Below are positions 27,349 through 36,601 of a stretch of 52,034 bases of DNA, in pieces (position 1 is the first letter of the stretch; each line of letters begins with the position of its first letter). This DNA comes from Paracoccaceae bacterium. GTDB taxonomy: Bacteria; Pseudomonadota; Alphaproteobacteria; Rhodobacterales; Rhodobacteraceae. Both the position numbers and the translations under genes were made by a program. The stretch covers positions 1 through 52,034 of the forward strand of contig JAGXGW010000079.1 in assembly GCA_024636555.1 (NCBI GenBank), read 5' to 3'. The notes beneath the pieces were generated by a model, which was given only the letters and a program-made list of their open reading frames with translations, had not been told where the DNA came from and ran no database searches.

Positions 27349-27476
27349 GACAAACCCTTCCCTTGTGTTTCTTGGTGCTCATAGCGCGGCTACCCCCCGT
27401 TGAGCAAGAGGATGCGCCCCGTCAAAGTCAACCCGCGCGGATCACAGCCCGTTCAGGACAGCGTGAGCGCGATATG

Positions 27477-27508
27477 AAAAAACCCCCGCCGATGATGGGC
27501 AGGGGTTT
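27477..27508 (-). terminator. Terminator after acpP
   Basis: An 11-bp stem with one mismatch around a short loop, followed on the minus strand by six T. It lies 40 bases past the acpP stop. It would separate the abundant acpP message from fabF. Confidence 0.75.
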
Positions 27509-27547
27509 GATGTTAACTGCAAAAGGCGATCTTCGCGCGGACGCGCC

Positions 27548-27781
27548 TCAGGAGGCTTGCGAGATGAATTTCACCGCATCGCCGAATGTCTGGATGGTTT
27601 CGGCTGCATCGTCTGGAATTTCGATGCCGAATTCTTCTTCGAACGCCATCACCAGTTCGACCGTGTCAAGGCTGTCGGCGCCCAGATCATCGATGAAAGA
27701 TGCGTTTTCGACGACTTTGTCTTCGTCCACACCCAGATGTTCCACAACGATCTTCTTCACGCGGTCTGCGATATCGCTCAT
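27548..27781 (-). CDS. acpP: Acyl carrier protein
   Basis: Acidic 77-aa carrier that holds growing acyl chains on phosphopantetheine. The attachment site is Ser37 in [19 protein letters not shown]. The start is the ATG with GAGGA 7 bases before it; an in-frame TTG two codons upstream is less likely. It sits between fabG and fabF as usual. In this genome it is also the expected acyl donor for two other enzymes of the window, the HlyC-type acyltransferase and the LuxI-type synthase. Confidence 0.97.
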   Translation of the reverse strand: MSDIADRVKKIVVEHLGVDEDKVVENASFIDDLGADSLDTVELVMAFEEEFGIEIPDDAAETIQTFGDAVKFISQAS

Positions 27782-28006
27782 GTCCAAGTCCTCATTTCGT
27801 TAGGGCGGTATGCCCATTTTCTGTCCTTGCCCGCAGGCTTGGCGCTTCGTGATGCCCTGTGTATCGGGCGGCTCGTCATCCCGCAAGGCAGGAGATTTGA
27901 GGGCCGGAAGTTCCTGCCCCCGGCAAATCTGCGTGGCCTATAGCACATGGCGCGCTGTTGGCAAACGCTTTCACTGTGACAGCGCAGGGCACCGTCACAT
28001 GATTTG

Positions 28007-28744
28007 TCAGATCATCGCCATGCCGCCGTTCACATGCAGGGTCGTGCCGGTGACATAGCCCGCCTCGGGGCTGGCCAGATAGAGCACAGCGGCCGCGATC
28101 TCTTCGGGGGCACCCATACGCGCGGCCGGGATCTTGGCGTTGATCGCGCCTTTCTGGTCGTCGGTCAGTTTGTCGGTCATCGCCGTGGCGATAAAACCCG
28201 GTGCCACCGCATTGGCGGTGATTCCCCTGCTGGCGACCTCGTAGGCGATGGATTTCGTCAGCCCCACCATGCCAGCCTTGGACGCGGCATAGTTCGCCTG
28301 ACCCGGATTGCCCGTGGCCCCGACGATGGAGGAGATGTTGATGATCCGTCCCCAGCGCGCCTTCATCATCGGACGCATCACACCACGGCACAGCCGCATG
28401 GTCGAGGTCAGGTTCACGTCCAGCACGCTTTGCCATTCATCATCCGACATCCGCATGAAAATCTGGTCGCGGGTGATCCCTGCGTTGTTGACCAGAATAT
28501 CCACCGCGCCCATCGCCTCGATCGCCTGTTTCGGAAGCGCCTCGACAGCCTCGGCATCGCTCAGGTTGCAGGGCAGCACATGGGCACGACTGCCCAGTTC
28601 GGCGGCCAGCGCCTCCAAAGGCTCCACCCGTGTGCCAGACAACGCAACCGTGGCCCCGGCCTGATGCAATGCATGGGCAATCGCCCCGCCGATCCCGCCC
28701 GATGCGCCCGTGATCAGCGCTGATTTTCCTGTCAGATCAAACAT
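28007..28744 (-). CDS. fabG: 3-oxoacyl-ACP reductase
   Basis: Short-chain dehydrogenase (245 aa) that reduces 3-oxoacyl-ACP with NADPH. The nucleotide motif GASGGIG is at 13-19, NNAG at 86-89, and the catalytic Ser138/Tyr152/Lys156 set in IINISSIVG and NYAASKAG. The C-terminal GYVTGTTLHVNGGMAMI is FabG-typical. Position between fabD and acpP confirms the role. Confidence 0.97.
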   Translation of the reverse strand: MFDLTGKSALITGASGGIGGAIAHALHQAGATVALSGTRVEPLEALAAELGSRAHVLPCNLSDAEAVEALPKQAIEAMGAVDILVNNAGITRDQIFMRMSDDEWQSVLDVNLTSTMRLCRGVMRPMMKARWGRIINISSIVGATGNPGQANYAASKAGMVGLTKSIAYEVASRGITANAVAPGFIATAMTDKLTDDQKGAINAKIPAARMGAPEEIAAAVLYLASPEAGYVTGTTLHVNGGMAMI

Positions 28745-28762
28745 ATCCGTTCCCTTTCTTTC

Positions 28763-29701
28763 TCAATTCGGCGCGGCTGTCGCGGCAGCGACATCCTGCG
28801 GGGTGCCGATCGCGCGGCACTCGATCTCGCGTGCGATCCGCCGGATCATCCCCGACAGCGCCTTGCCCGCGCCGACTTCCCAGCAGTCGGTCACGCCCTT
28901 ATCCGCCATCCACAGCACACTTTCGCGCCAGCGCACAGAGCCTGTCACCTGTTCCACCAGCAGCGCGCGGATCAGATCCGGGTCGGACACCGCATCGGCC
29001 CGCACATTGGCCACCAGCGGCACCGCAGGCGCATGCATCGTCACATCGGCCAAAGCGGCGCGCATCACCTCGGCGGCGGGCTGCATCAGGGCGCAGTGGA
29101 ACGGCGCGCTGACCGGCAGGATCATGGCGCGCTTCGCGCCCTTGCTCTTTGCGATCTCGACAGCGCGTTCCACGGCAGCCTTGTGGCCCGAAACCACGAC
29201 CTGCCCCGGATCATTGTCATTGGCGGCCTGACAGACCTGCCCCTGCGCCGCCTCCTGCGCCACAGTTTGCGCGGTGGCGAAATCCAGCCCCAGCAGGGCG
29301 GCCATCGCGCCCACGCCGACCGGCACCGCCTCCTGCATCGCGCGGCCACGGATCCGCAACAAACGCGCCGCATCCGCCACGCTCAGCGCACCGGCAGCAG
29401 CCAAAGCGGAATATTCGCCCAGCGAATGCCCCGCCACAAATGCCGCGTCGGTCACCTTCACGCCTTCGGCTTCCAGCGCGCGCATCGCGGCAAGGGATGT
29501 GGCCATCAACGCAGGCTGGGCATTCTGCGTCAGGGTCAGCGCGTCCTGCTCGCCCTCCCAGATCAGGGCAGAGAGTTTCTCGCCAAGCGCGTCATCCACT
29601 TCGTCAAACACGGCCATGGCCTCGGAATAGGCCTGCGCCAGATCACGCCCCATGCCGATGACTTGCGCCCCCTGCCCCGGAAATACAAATGCCTTGCTCA
29701 T
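28763..29701 (-). CDS. fabD: Malonyl-CoA:ACP transacylase
   Basis: Loads malonyl groups onto acyl carrier protein; 312 aa. Motifs: AFVFPGQGAQVIGMG at the start, catalytic Ser93 in GHSLGEY, and His202 in SAPFHCALM. The start is the ATG with GGAGGACAGG directly upstream; extension to 29752 is not supported. It heads the fabD-fabG-acpP unit, with an 18-base gap to fabG. The promoter should be in the 237 bases shared with the oppositely read cytochrome b561 gene. Confidence 0.96.
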   Translation of the reverse strand: MSKAFVFPGQGAQVIGMGRDLAQAYSEAMAVFDEVDDALGEKLSALIWEGEQDALTLTQNAQPALMATSLAAMRALEAEGVKVTDAAFVAGHSLGEYSALAAAGALSVADAARLLRIRGRAMQEAVPVGVGAMAALLGLDFATAQTVAQEAAQGQVCQAANDNDPGQVVVSGHKAAVERAVEIAKSKGAKRAMILPVSAPFHCALMQPAAEVMRAALADVTMHAPAVPLVANVRADAVSDPDLIRALLVEQVTGSVRWRESVLWMADKGVTDCWEVGAGKALSGMIRRIAREIECRAIGTPQDVAAATAAPN

Positions 29702-29938
29702 CCTGTCCTCCCTACCCGCCGCACGGCTGGCCCTTGCCATGCGTGCGGTCATTCATACGATCCGGCCCAGATATAGCGCTTGAAGGCACTTCGCAACGCC
29801 TGCGCGGTTTGGACATCCTTGCAAAGCCATCCGGAACAGCGCAGCCCTGCACGGCCGTTGTGCGCGGGGGCGGATTGGCGCAGGCACGGCTTGGCTCTAT
29901 TCTCAGGCGCTGAAAAGTCATGCAAGGAACCAGTGCCT

Positions 29939-31162
29939 ATGCCCTCCCGCAACAGCGCCACCCATTATGGCAGCGTCACAAAAACATTCCATTGGCTGAC
30001 AGCCCTGCTGATCCTGTCGGCCATCCCTTTGGGTTTGATCGCCACCAATCTCGCCCACCGGATCGAGGCCGGAGACTCTACCCTGATCGCGCAGGCGACC
30101 TTGTTGTTCTCGATCCACAAGACAATCGGCATCGCGGCCTTTTTCACCGCCCTTGCGCGCATCCTCTGGGCCATCACGCAGCCGCATCCCGGCCTGCTGA
30201 ACGGCGAGCGGAAAACCGAGGCGATGCTGGCCTCCACCGTGCATTGGCTGCTGTACGGGGCGATGCTCGTCACACCTTTGTCCGGCTGGGTGCATCACGC
30301 TGCGACCACCGGATTCGCCCCGATCTGGTGGCCGCTAGGGCAAAGCCTGCCCTTCGTGCCGCAATCCACCGCCGTGGCAGAGGCCGCCACAACCGTGCAT
30401 TTCCTGGCATCACGGGTACTCATGGCCACAATCCTGCTGCATGTGGCGGGTGCGCTGAAACATCACCTGATCGACCGCGACGACACGTTGCGCCGGATGT
30501 GGCCGCGGGCAAGCTTCACCGCAAAGCCCGGCACCCATCAACCCGGTCGGGCAATGCCACTGATCGCCGCGAGCGTGATCTGGCTGGGCATCCTTGGCGC
30601 CGGCGCCGCGCCCGCACTGATCTCCTTGACGGAAGGCACCGCTCCCCGCAGCCAAACCGCCGCCGCCCCCGGCCAGTGGCAGGTCGAGGATGGCACACTT
30701 GCGCTGAGCATCCGCCAGATGGGCAACGAGGTGGCGGGCCGATTTGAAGACTGGTCCGCCGAGATCACCTTTGCCGACGATCCTGACCAGCAAACGAACG
30801 GCACGGTCCGCGTCGAGGTCATCATCGCGTCGCTGACGCTCGGCTCCGTCACCGGACAGGCCATGGGCGGGGATTTCTTTGACGAGGCAACGCATCCCCG
30901 CGCGGTGTTCGAGGCCGACATCCTGCGCGACGGAGACAGCTACGTTGCGGACGGGACATTGAGCATCAAGGACAATACCGTGCCCGTGCGCCTGCCCTTT
31001 GATCTGCTGATCGAAAACGGACGCGCCGAGATGACAGGCGCGCTGAGCGTGGACCGCCGTGATTTCGAGATCGGCGCAGGTGTGACCGAAGAGGGCACGC
31101 TGGGCTTCGGGGTGACCATCTCGGTCGCGTTGACAGCGCGACAGGGCGAAGATGTGGAGTGA
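29939..31162 (+). CDS. Cytochrome b561-YceI fusion protein
   Basis: Two-domain membrane protein of 407 aa. Residues about 8-195 are a four-helix cytochrome b561 domain with candidate haem ligands His18, His60, His102, His154, His168 and His175. A fifth membrane segment lies near 205-228. Residues about 246-405 are a YceI-type lipocalin-like domain (GTLALSIRQMGNEVAGRFEDWSAEITF, then GGDFFDEATHPRAVFEAD), placed in the periplasm. YceI proteins bind polyprenoid lipids, so a quinone-linked electron transfer role is a fair guess. The ATG has AAGGA 9 bases upstream; a start at 29780 gives 53 extra unrelated residues. It faces a free YceI gene. Confidence 0.9.
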   Translation: MPSRNSATHYGSVTKTFHWLTALLILSAIPLGLIATNLAHRIEAGDSTLIAQATLLFSIHKTIGIAAFFTALARILWAITQPHPGLLNGERKTEAMLASTVHWLLYGAMLVTPLSGWVHHAATTGFAPIWWPLGQSLPFVPQSTAVAEAATTVHFLASRVLMATILLHVAGALKHHLIDRDDTLRRMWPRASFTAKPGTHQPGRAMPLIAASVIWLGILGAGAAPALISLTEGTAPRSQTAAAPGQWQVEDGTLALSIRQMGNEVAGRFEDWSAEITFADDPDQQTNGTVRVEVIIASLTLGSVTGQAMGGDFFDEATHPRAVFEADILRDGDSYVADGTLSIKDNTVPVRLPFDLLIENGRAEMTGALSVDRRDFEIGAGVTEEGTLGFGVTISVALTARQGEDVE

Positions 31163-31243
31163 TCGCAGCGCGCCTTGAGTTTCAGCGCGGTACGTGACGC
31201 AGGCGATTGCATTCGCCGCATAGCAACGTGTGACGCATTTACA

Positions 31244-31287
31244 AATGAAACACGGGCGGCAAATTTCTTTGCCGCCCGTGTTTCATT
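31244..31287. terminator. 20-bp perfect inverted repeat between convergent YceI genes
   Basis: Two perfect 20-base arms flank a 4-base loop, in the gap between the b561-YceI fusion and the facing YceI gene. The stem core is GC-rich (CGGGCGGC) and A/T-flanked, so it can work as a bidirectional terminator. Confidence 0.75.
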
Positions 31288-31351
31288 CGCTCTTAAGCCC
31301 TGCACGCATCGGTCGGGCGCGGTCCGACCCGTAAGGGTCAGACGCTGAGGA

Positions 31352-31936
31352 TCACTCGTCCGCCTTCATCGCTTCGATGGAGATACGAATCTCGACTTCA
31401 TCGCTCACGAAGGGCGCGAAGGCACCCACTTCGAAATCACTCCGCAGCACGGTTGTTGTCGCATCGAAACCGGCCCAAGGCTTGTTTTCCATCGGATGAT
31501 CGGCCGCCTGGTTCAGCGTGGCATCCAGAACGACCGACTTCGTGACGCCGTTCAGCGTCAGATCGCCGGTGATCAGCGCGGTATCGTCGCCTGTCACTTC
31601 AATTGCGGTCGATGTGAAAGTCACCATATCCTCTTCGGTGGCACCGAAGAAATCGTCCGACATGAAGTGGTTGAAACGACCTTCCCAACCCGTGAACATC
31701 GAACGCACCGGCATGGAGACGGTCACGCTGGAGGCGGCAGGGTCTTCCTGATCGAACATGATCTCGCCGTCAAAGCCGGAGAACATGCCCCAGGTTGTCG
31801 AAAAGCCGAGGTGGTTATAGGAAAAGAGGATCTGGCTGTGGCTAGCGTCAAGAACGTATTTCTCGGCGGCAGCCAGAGCGGATGTGCCTGTCAGGGCGGC
31901 GGCAACTGTCAAAGCGGCGAAGGTATGTTTCAGCAT
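31352..31936 (-). CDS. Periplasmic YceI family protein
   Basis: Protein of 194 aa. A signal peptide (MLKHTFAALTVAAALTGTSALAAA) is followed by the YceI fold: YVLDASHSQILFSYNHLGFSTTWGMFSGFDGEIMFD, SDDFFGATEEDMVTFTSTAIE, and DLTLNGVTKSVVLDATLN. These lipocalin-like proteins bind long isoprenoid chains in the periplasm. CAGGAGA lies upstream of the ATG. Convergent with the b561-YceI fusion, so the two may be partners with related ligand pockets. Confidence 0.93.
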   Translation of the reverse strand: MLKHTFAALTVAAALTGTSALAAAEKYVLDASHSQILFSYNHLGFSTTWGMFSGFDGEIMFDQEDPAASSVTVSMPVRSMFTGWEGRFNHFMSDDFFGATEEDMVTFTSTAIEVTGDDTALITGDLTLNGVTKSVVLDATLNQAADHPMENKPWAGFDATTTVLRSDFEVGAFAPFVSDEVEIRISIEAMKADE

Positions 31937-32114
31937 GGAATGTCTCCTGTGGATGTGTGAACGGCATGGTTGGACGTACAGCCCTAATTGGCCGCACAAG
32001 CCACGGCTCACAATCCCGCAGGAAACCACAGGTCCTGTGAGAGGATGAACAGCGCATCCCGCTTCAAAGGGTATCCACCACCGCAGATGACGCAAAAACC
32101 GCAGGTAACCGGCA

Positions 32115-32606
32115 TTATTTGCGCGTCAGACCATCGTACAAGGTCTTGAGTGTGCTGCGATCCAGTCCCGACACTTCCATCACAATCTCGCCAGATCGCG
32201 CGTGCAGGATGATCGTGTCCTCGTCGATCACCACGGAATCCACATCATCCAGCGCCACACGTTGCCGCAAGCGCGCAATCCCGTCACGGCCCCGCTGGAC
32301 ATGCCGCACCTCCTGCGCCTGCCGGTCGAGATGGATCTCGTCCCACGTGCTGTTGTCACCGGCATGGATCAGCAGGAACCCGAAACATACGAAGGCAAGA
32401 GCCACCGCGAAACGGATCAACACCATCGGCGCGTCCCATTCAGACGCAGGAACGATCCATATGCCTGCAGCGGCCATGAGGAATACCACTCCGCCAAATC
32501 TGAAAGCACCGGAAAAAATGCGCGGTGGGCGTCGGCTTTGCACGCTCACGTCGCGCGCGGCATCATGACGGTCGACCACGGGTGAAATATCGGAATAAAA
32601 AACCAT
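32115..32606 (-). CDS. Uncharacterised membrane protein with two helices
   Basis: Protein of 163 aa that I cannot name. The first 35 residues are polar (MVFYSDISPVVDRHDAARD..RRPPRIF). Two membrane segments follow (about 36-53 and 62-82), then a cytoplasmic domain with alternating charged and hydrophobic residues (LDDVDSVVIDEDTIILHARSGEIVMEVSGLD), PH-like in feel. It is oppositely read to the ribosomal operon. It looks like a conserved Rhodobacteraceae protein, but this is an impression only. Confidence 0.65.
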   Translation of the reverse strand: MVFYSDISPVVDRHDAARDVSVQSRRPPRIFSGAFRFGGVVFLMAAAGIWIVPASEWDAPMVLIRFAVALAFVCFGFLLIHAGDNSTWDEIHLDRQAQEVRHVQRGRDGIARLRQRVALDDVDSVVIDEDTIILHARSGEIVMEVSGLDRSTLKTLYDGLTRK

Positions 32607-32930
32607 CTACCAAACTCCCTAAACATTTATATGATTTGCTCTGAAAAAGGCATCAGTACGACGGGAATCCGGACAAATCAGGGCGAAGCCGCAGGTGTGG
32701 CCGGGCGGCATCCGATCCAGCCCCGCGCATTCCGCCTCCCGGATGCCGCGGCCCGTATAACGCCAGGGGCGCTTGGATTGGCCATCTGCCTTGCCCACTT
32801 GCCTTGATCACGGAACCATCGTATAGGCCGCGTTCCTTTCGCAGTTTGGTTGAACCGCGCAGTCTCTCGTGGATGGGTCGCGGAAGGAATGGCCCTCCTA
32901 TGAAATGCGCTTGAAAAACAAGGAGTGCAC
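32607..32930. other. Intergenic region before rpsF
   Basis: 324 bases without a convincing gene, separating two divergent genes. It holds the rpsF promoter candidate and the leader of the ribosomal message. I looked for an S6:S18 RNA ligand fold and could not establish one by eye. Confidence 0.6.
32799..32827 (+). promoter_or_regulatory. Candidate rpsF operon promoter
   Basis: TTGCCT, 17 bases, TATAGG. The -10 is identical to that before the GTA cluster. It lies about 100 bases upstream of rpsF, leaving a leader long enough for ribosomal-protein feedback. Confidence 0.5.
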
Positions 32931-33380
32931 ATGCCGCTATACGAGCATGTCTTCATTTCCCGTCAGGACCTGTCGAATACACAGGCCGAGGGTCTCATCG
33001 AGCATTTTGGCACAGTTCTGGCTGACAACGGCGGCACCGTCGTTGATCACGAGTACTGGGGCGTCAAAACGATGGCCTACAAGATCAACAAGAACCGCAA
33101 GGGTCACTACGCCCTGCTGCGCACCGATGCACCGGCAACAGCCGTGCAGGAGATGGAGCGTCTGATGCGCCTGCATGACGATGTCATGCGCGTTCTGACA
33201 ATCAAGGTCGACGAGCATGTCGAAGGCCCCTCCGTGCAAATGCAAAAGCGTGACGACCGCGAACGCGGTGATCGTGGCGACCGTCCGGACCGTGGTGATC
33301 GCGGCGACCGTGGCGACCGCCCAGATCGCGGCGGTGACCGTGGTGGTGACCGTGGCGGCGAACGCCGCGAACGCCGTTGA
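32931..33380 (+). CDS. rpsF: 30S ribosomal protein S6 with Arg/Gly/Asp-rich tail
   Basis: Ribosomal S6 of 149 aa. The conserved fold covers about residues 1-100: [40 protein letters not shown] and the [15 protein letters not shown] strand. From residue 107 on comes a low-complexity tail of short GDR, PDR and GGD units, ending RRERR. Tails of this sort are common in alphaproteobacterial S6, though the repeat count varies. AAGGAG sits 5 bases before the ATG; a GTG two codons upstream is less likely. First of three genes with gaps of 29 and 12 bases. Confidence 0.97.
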   Translation: MPLYEHVFISRQDLSNTQAEGLIEHFGTVLADNGGTVVDHEYWGVKTMAYKINKNRKGHYALLRTDAPATAVQEMERLMRLHDDVMRVLTIKVDEHVEGPSVQMQKRDDRERGDRGDRPDRGDRGDRGDRPDRGGDRGGDRGGERRERR

Positions 33381-33409
33381 TCCGACGCCAGAATAAAGGA
33401 CGCTAAACC

Positions 33410-33637
33410 ATGGCTACAAAACCATTTTTCCGCCGTCGTAAGGTCTGCCCCTTCTCGGGCGACAACGCACCTGCGATCGACTACAAAGACACACGCCTGC
33501 TGCAGCGCTACATCTCTGAGCGTGGCAAGATCGTGCCGTCCCGTATCACCGCCGTATCGGCCAAGAAGCAACGCGAACTATCGCGCGCCATCAAACGCGC
33601 CCGCTTCCTCGCCCTGCTTCCCTATGCCGTGAAGTAA
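33410..33637 (+). CDS. rpsR: 30S ribosomal protein S18
   Basis: Ribosomal S18 of 75 aa, binding next to S6 on the small subunit platform. [67 protein letters not shown] is the full family signature. Middle gene of the rpsF-rpsR-rplI operon. Confidence 0.98.
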   Translation: MATKPFFRRRKVCPFSGDNAPAIDYKDTRLLQRYISERGKIVPSRITAVSAKKQRELSRAIKRARFLALLPYAVK

Positions 33638-33649
33638 GGAGAAAAGCAG

Positions 33650-34234
33650 ATGCAAGTAATCCTTCTTGAGCGCGTGGCCAAGCTGGGCCAGATGGGCGAC
33701 GTCGTCGACGTCAAATCCGGCTTTGCCCGCAACTACCTGCTGCCGCAGGGCAAGGCTTTGTCCGCCTCCGAGCGCAACATCGCCGAGTTCCAGGCCCGCA
33801 AGGCCGTGCTCGAAGCACAGAACCTCGAGACCCGCAAAGAAGCCGAAGCGATGGGCGAACGCCTGAGCGGCCAGACCTTCGTTGTGATTCGCTCCGCTTC
33901 CGACGGCGGCGCGCTTTACGGTTCGGTCACCCCGCGTGACGCGGCTGACGCGGCTGCCGAGGGTGGCTTCACCATCGACCGCAAGCAGATCGTGCTGACC
34001 CGTCCGATCAAGGATCTAGGCCTGCATGACGTGTCTGTCACGCTGCACCCCGAAGTCGAGCTGACGATCCACCTGAACGTCGCACGCTCGCCCGAAGAGG
34101 CCGAGTTGCAGGCGGCAGGCAAGTCGATCCGCGAACTCGCAGCCGAGGCAGAAGCCGAAGCAGAGTTCGAGATCTCGGAACTGTTCGACGATATCGGCGC
34201 TGCCAACGAAGACGGCGAGGACATGGGCCGCTAA
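33650..34234 (+). CDS. rplI: 50S ribosomal protein L9 with acidic C-terminal extension
   Basis: Ribosomal L9 of 194 aa, against about 150 in E. coli. The N-terminal RNA-binding domain is clear ([36 protein letters not shown]), followed by the long connecting helix and the C-terminal domain ending around residue 150. The extra 40 residues are Glu/Ala-rich ([18 protein letters not shown]), an extension common in alphaproteobacteria. Last gene of its operon; a strong terminator follows. Confidence 0.97.
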   Translation: MQVILLERVAKLGQMGDVVDVKSGFARNYLLPQGKALSASERNIAEFQARKAVLEAQNLETRKEAEAMGERLSGQTFVVIRSASDGGALYGSVTPRDAADAAAEGGFTIDRKQIVLTRPIKDLGLHDVSVTLHPEVELTIHLNVARSPEEAELQAAGKSIRELAAEAEAEAEFEISELFDDIGAANEDGEDMGR

Positions 34235-34603
34235 GCCCCCTTCCCCGAAGGCACAACGTCTTGAAACCGCGCAGGCCCACCCTGCGCGGTTTTTTTTGAG
34301 TTTTTGGGGGGGTATTGACGCGCGAGGAACCCTTAGCGGACCGTCAACGAGCCGCGTAGCGTCGGGCCGCGGTGCGGCGATGCCAACTCTCAGTACGGCA
34401 ATTTATGCCTGCCAAATCCGCCTGACCTGTAGACCTGTACCTGCATCCGCCAAATCGCCGTGCCGGGGGGCGGCCCGGCGATGCGCGGCGGCGCTTTGCG
34501 CCTTGTTCCGCGCGTGGCCAAACTCCGCGCTTCACCGGACCAGAACAGCGAAAATGTTCCACGAATCCGCCCACTACTATCCAGGAACGGACCTTCTTAC
34601 CCC
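34235..34603. other. Intergenic region after rplI
   Basis: 369 bases with no gene I can support. Apart from the rplI terminator I see only GC-rich, unstructured-looking sequence, and no repeat or RNA gene. Confidence 0.6.
34266..34297 (+). terminator. Terminator of the rpsF-rpsR-rplI operon
   Basis: Perfect 10-bp stem (ACCGCGCAGG and complement), CCCAC loop and eight T. It lies 32 bases after the rplI stop. A textbook intrinsic terminator. Confidence 0.92.
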
Positions 34604-35020
34604 TCACCCCGCAAAATTGTCCCCCACCGACAAAGGCTCCGTCCGGATCAGACGGCTGTCCGACACGGCGGCCTGACGGTGCAGCATGGCCTCCCGGTAG
34701 TCAGGGTCTTTGATCATCGTCACGAAGGCGTCGATCGACGGGTATTCCGCGATAAAGCAGATGTCCCATTGCTCCGCGGACGGGCCGATCAGCATGAACT
34801 CCATCGCGCCGCGCCAAACGATGCGCCCGCCGACACGCGCCAGCACCGGGGCGGCCCCCTGACCATAGGCGGCATAGGCCTCGACCCCGCTGACCTCCCT
34901 GTCGTCGGGATAGCGGGCACGGGCGTGCAGGCGCACCAGATTGATCATGTGGATCGGTCCGGGCCGCGCGATGTCGCGAAACGCGCGAAAGCTGTCTCCG
35001 TCAAAGCCTGTATGTGTCAT
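34604..35020 (-). CDS. DUF1330 family protein
   Basis: Protein of 138 aa with a ferredoxin-like dimeric alpha/beta barrel pattern: MINLVRLHARARYPD, YGQGAAPVLARVGGRIVWRG, and the closing DAFVTMIKDPDYREAMLHRQAAVSDSRLI. This matches DUF1330/stress-responsive barrel proteins. Function unknown; possibly an intracellular lyase or isomerase-like protein. The ATG has GAGGA 7 bases upstream; an in-frame start at 35113 crosses the trigger factor terminator and is rejected. Confidence 0.85.
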   Translation of the reverse strand: MTHTGFDGDSFRAFRDIARPGPIHMINLVRLHARARYPDDREVSGVEAYAAYGQGAAPVLARVGGRIVWRGAMEFMLIGPSAEQWDICFIAEYPSIDAFVTMIKDPDYREAMLHRQAAVSDSRLIRTEPLSVGDNFAG

Positions 35021-35101
35021 CTCTGCATCCTCATTCCTGATCTGCCTGTAGCTGACCAAGATGCGCGGCGGGATGCAAGCCGTGCGGCTGTTGCCGCGAC
35101 G

Positions 35102-35129
35102 AAAAAGGGCCACCCTCTCGGGCGGCCCT
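35102..35129 (-). terminator. Terminator of the tig gene
   Basis: A GC-rich stem (GGGCCACCC paired with GGGCGGCCC, one mismatch) with a short loop, followed on the minus strand by five T. It lies 27 bases past the tig stop. Confidence 0.8.
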
Positions 35130-35155
35130 GCAGTCGTTCCGGCACGTGAAGAGGG

Positions 35156-36493
35156 TTACTCTTCCTCGTCCAGCGCTTCGACGGCTTTTTGCAGCTCGTC
35201 CTTGCTGACCTCTTTGTCTGTCACAGTCGCCTGCGCCAGAATGTGGTCCACAACCTTGTCCTCGAAGATCGGGGCGCGCAGTTGCTGCTGCATCTGTGCG
35301 TTCTGCTGTATGAACTCGAAGAACTGACGCTCCTGCCCCGGATACTGACGCGCCTGCGCCATCACCGCCTGGGTCATTTCGGCATCTGTCACTTCGATCT
35401 CGGCCTTGCGGCCTGTTTCGGCCAGCAACAGGCCCAGACGCACGCGACGCTCGGCCAGCGTCTTGTGCTCGTCCGTCGGTTCGATCTTGTCGTGGTTGTG
35501 GTCCTGAACCTCGGGGTGCTCCTCGTGCCACAGCTGGTGCGCGATCTGGCTCGACTCGGCCTCGACAAGGCTTGGCGGCAGGTCGAACTTGACCAGACCG
35601 TCCAGCGCATCCAGAAGACCACGCTTGACAATCGCGCGCGCGGCACCGGCATATTCCGCCTCCAGACGCTCGGAGATCTGGGTTTTCAACGCAGCCAGAT
35701 CCTCGGCACCGAATTTGGTCGCCATCTCGTCATTGATCTCGGCAGCCTTGGGTTCTTTCACGGCCTTGACCGTGCAGTCGAACACCGCTTCCTTGCCCGC
35801 CAGATGCGCCGCGCCGTATTCCTCGGGGAACTTGACCGTGACGGCCTTTTCCTCGCCGGCTTTCACGCCGACCAGTTGCTCCTCGAAGCCGGGGATGAAC
35901 GAGTTCGATCCCAGAACCAGCGGGTAATCCTCGGCCGATCCGCCCTCGAAGGCCTCGCCGTCAACCTTGCCGACGAAATCGATCACAATCTGATCGCCGT
36001 CCTTGGCCTTGGTGCCTTTCTTGCGGTCCGTGAAATCCTGCACGGTTTCCGCCAGCGAGGCCAGCGCCTCGTCGACAGCCGCATCGTCGGCCTTGGCGAC
36101 CAGACGCTCCAGCGTCACCTGGCTCAGATCGACCTCGGGGATCTCGGGCAGCGCTTCATAGGCCAGCTTGACCTTGACGTCCTGTCCCTCTTTCCACGTC
36201 TCGCCGTCCACCATCGTGACTTGCGGCTGCAACGCGGGACGATCGCCGGTATCCTCGAAATGCTGGCTCATCGCGCCATCGACGGATTCCTGCATCGCTT
36301 CGCCCAGAACCTTCGGGCCGAACTGCTTTTTGAGCAGCGCCATCGGCACTTTACCCTTGCGAAAGCCCTTCATCTCGACTTCGGGCTGCGCCTCGGCCAG
36401 TTTCTCATTGACCTTCGCGTCCAGCTCGGAGGCTGTCACGATGATCTCGTATTCACGCTTGAGGCCGTCTTTGAGGGTCTCGGTGACCTGCAT
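35156..36493 (-). CDS. tig: Trigger factor
   Basis: Ribosome-bound chaperone and prolyl isomerase, 445 aa. The ribosome-docking motif GFRKGKVP is near residue 45. The FKBP domain lies at about 150-240 ([42 protein letters not shown]), and the rest is the long helical chaperone body. The C-terminal tail is acidic (ALDEEE). The start [17 protein letters not shown] is the family norm; the frame extends into the tRNA-Leu gene just upstream, which rules out 36547. The gene sits 24 bases after the tRNA, so they may share transcription. Confidence 0.97.
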   Translation of the reverse strand: MQVTETLKDGLKREYEIIVTASELDAKVNEKLAEAQPEVEMKGFRKGKVPMALLKKQFGPKVLGEAMQESVDGAMSQHFEDTGDRPALQPQVTMVDGETWKEGQDVKVKLAYEALPEIPEVDLSQVTLERLVAKADDAAVDEALASLAETVQDFTDRKKGTKAKDGDQIVIDFVGKVDGEAFEGGSAEDYPLVLGSNSFIPGFEEQLVGVKAGEEKAVTVKFPEEYGAAHLAGKEAVFDCTVKAVKEPKAAEINDEMATKFGAEDLAALKTQISERLEAEYAGAARAIVKRGLLDALDGLVKFDLPPSLVEAESSQIAHQLWHEEHPEVQDHNHDKIEPTDEHKTLAERRVRLGLLLAETGRKAEIEVTDAEMTQAVMAQARQYPGQERQFFEFIQQNAQMQQQLRAPIFEDKVVDHILAQATVTDKEVSKDELQKAVEALDEEE

Positions 36494-36517
36494 TCTAATC
36501 GTCCTTTTCCATATCTC

Positions 36518-36601
36518 TGGTGCGGGTGGAGGGACTTGAACCCCCACGCCTTGCGGCGCCAGAACCTAAATCTGGTGCGTCTACCATTTCGCCACACCCG
36601 C
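36518..36601 (-). tRNA. tRNA-Leu (anticodon TAG)
   Basis: On the minus strand it begins GCGGGTGTGGCG, pairs with CACCCGC at the 3' end, and has an encoded CCA. The anticodon stem-loop carries TTTAGGT with TAG as anticodon. A T-arm with GGTTCAAGTCC and a long variable arm (GGCGCCGCAAGGCG) confirm class II tRNA-Leu. It reads codons CUN, mainly CUA and CUG by wobble. Confidence 0.96.

Noticed and set aside
32830..32930. S6:S18 ribosomal leader RNA
   Set aside because: I could not find the paired stems and conserved bulge by eye. A covariance search would be decisive.
33249..33380. CRISPR-like short repeats in the rpsF tail
   Set aside because: The repeats are 9-12 bases, imperfect, coding and have no spacers.
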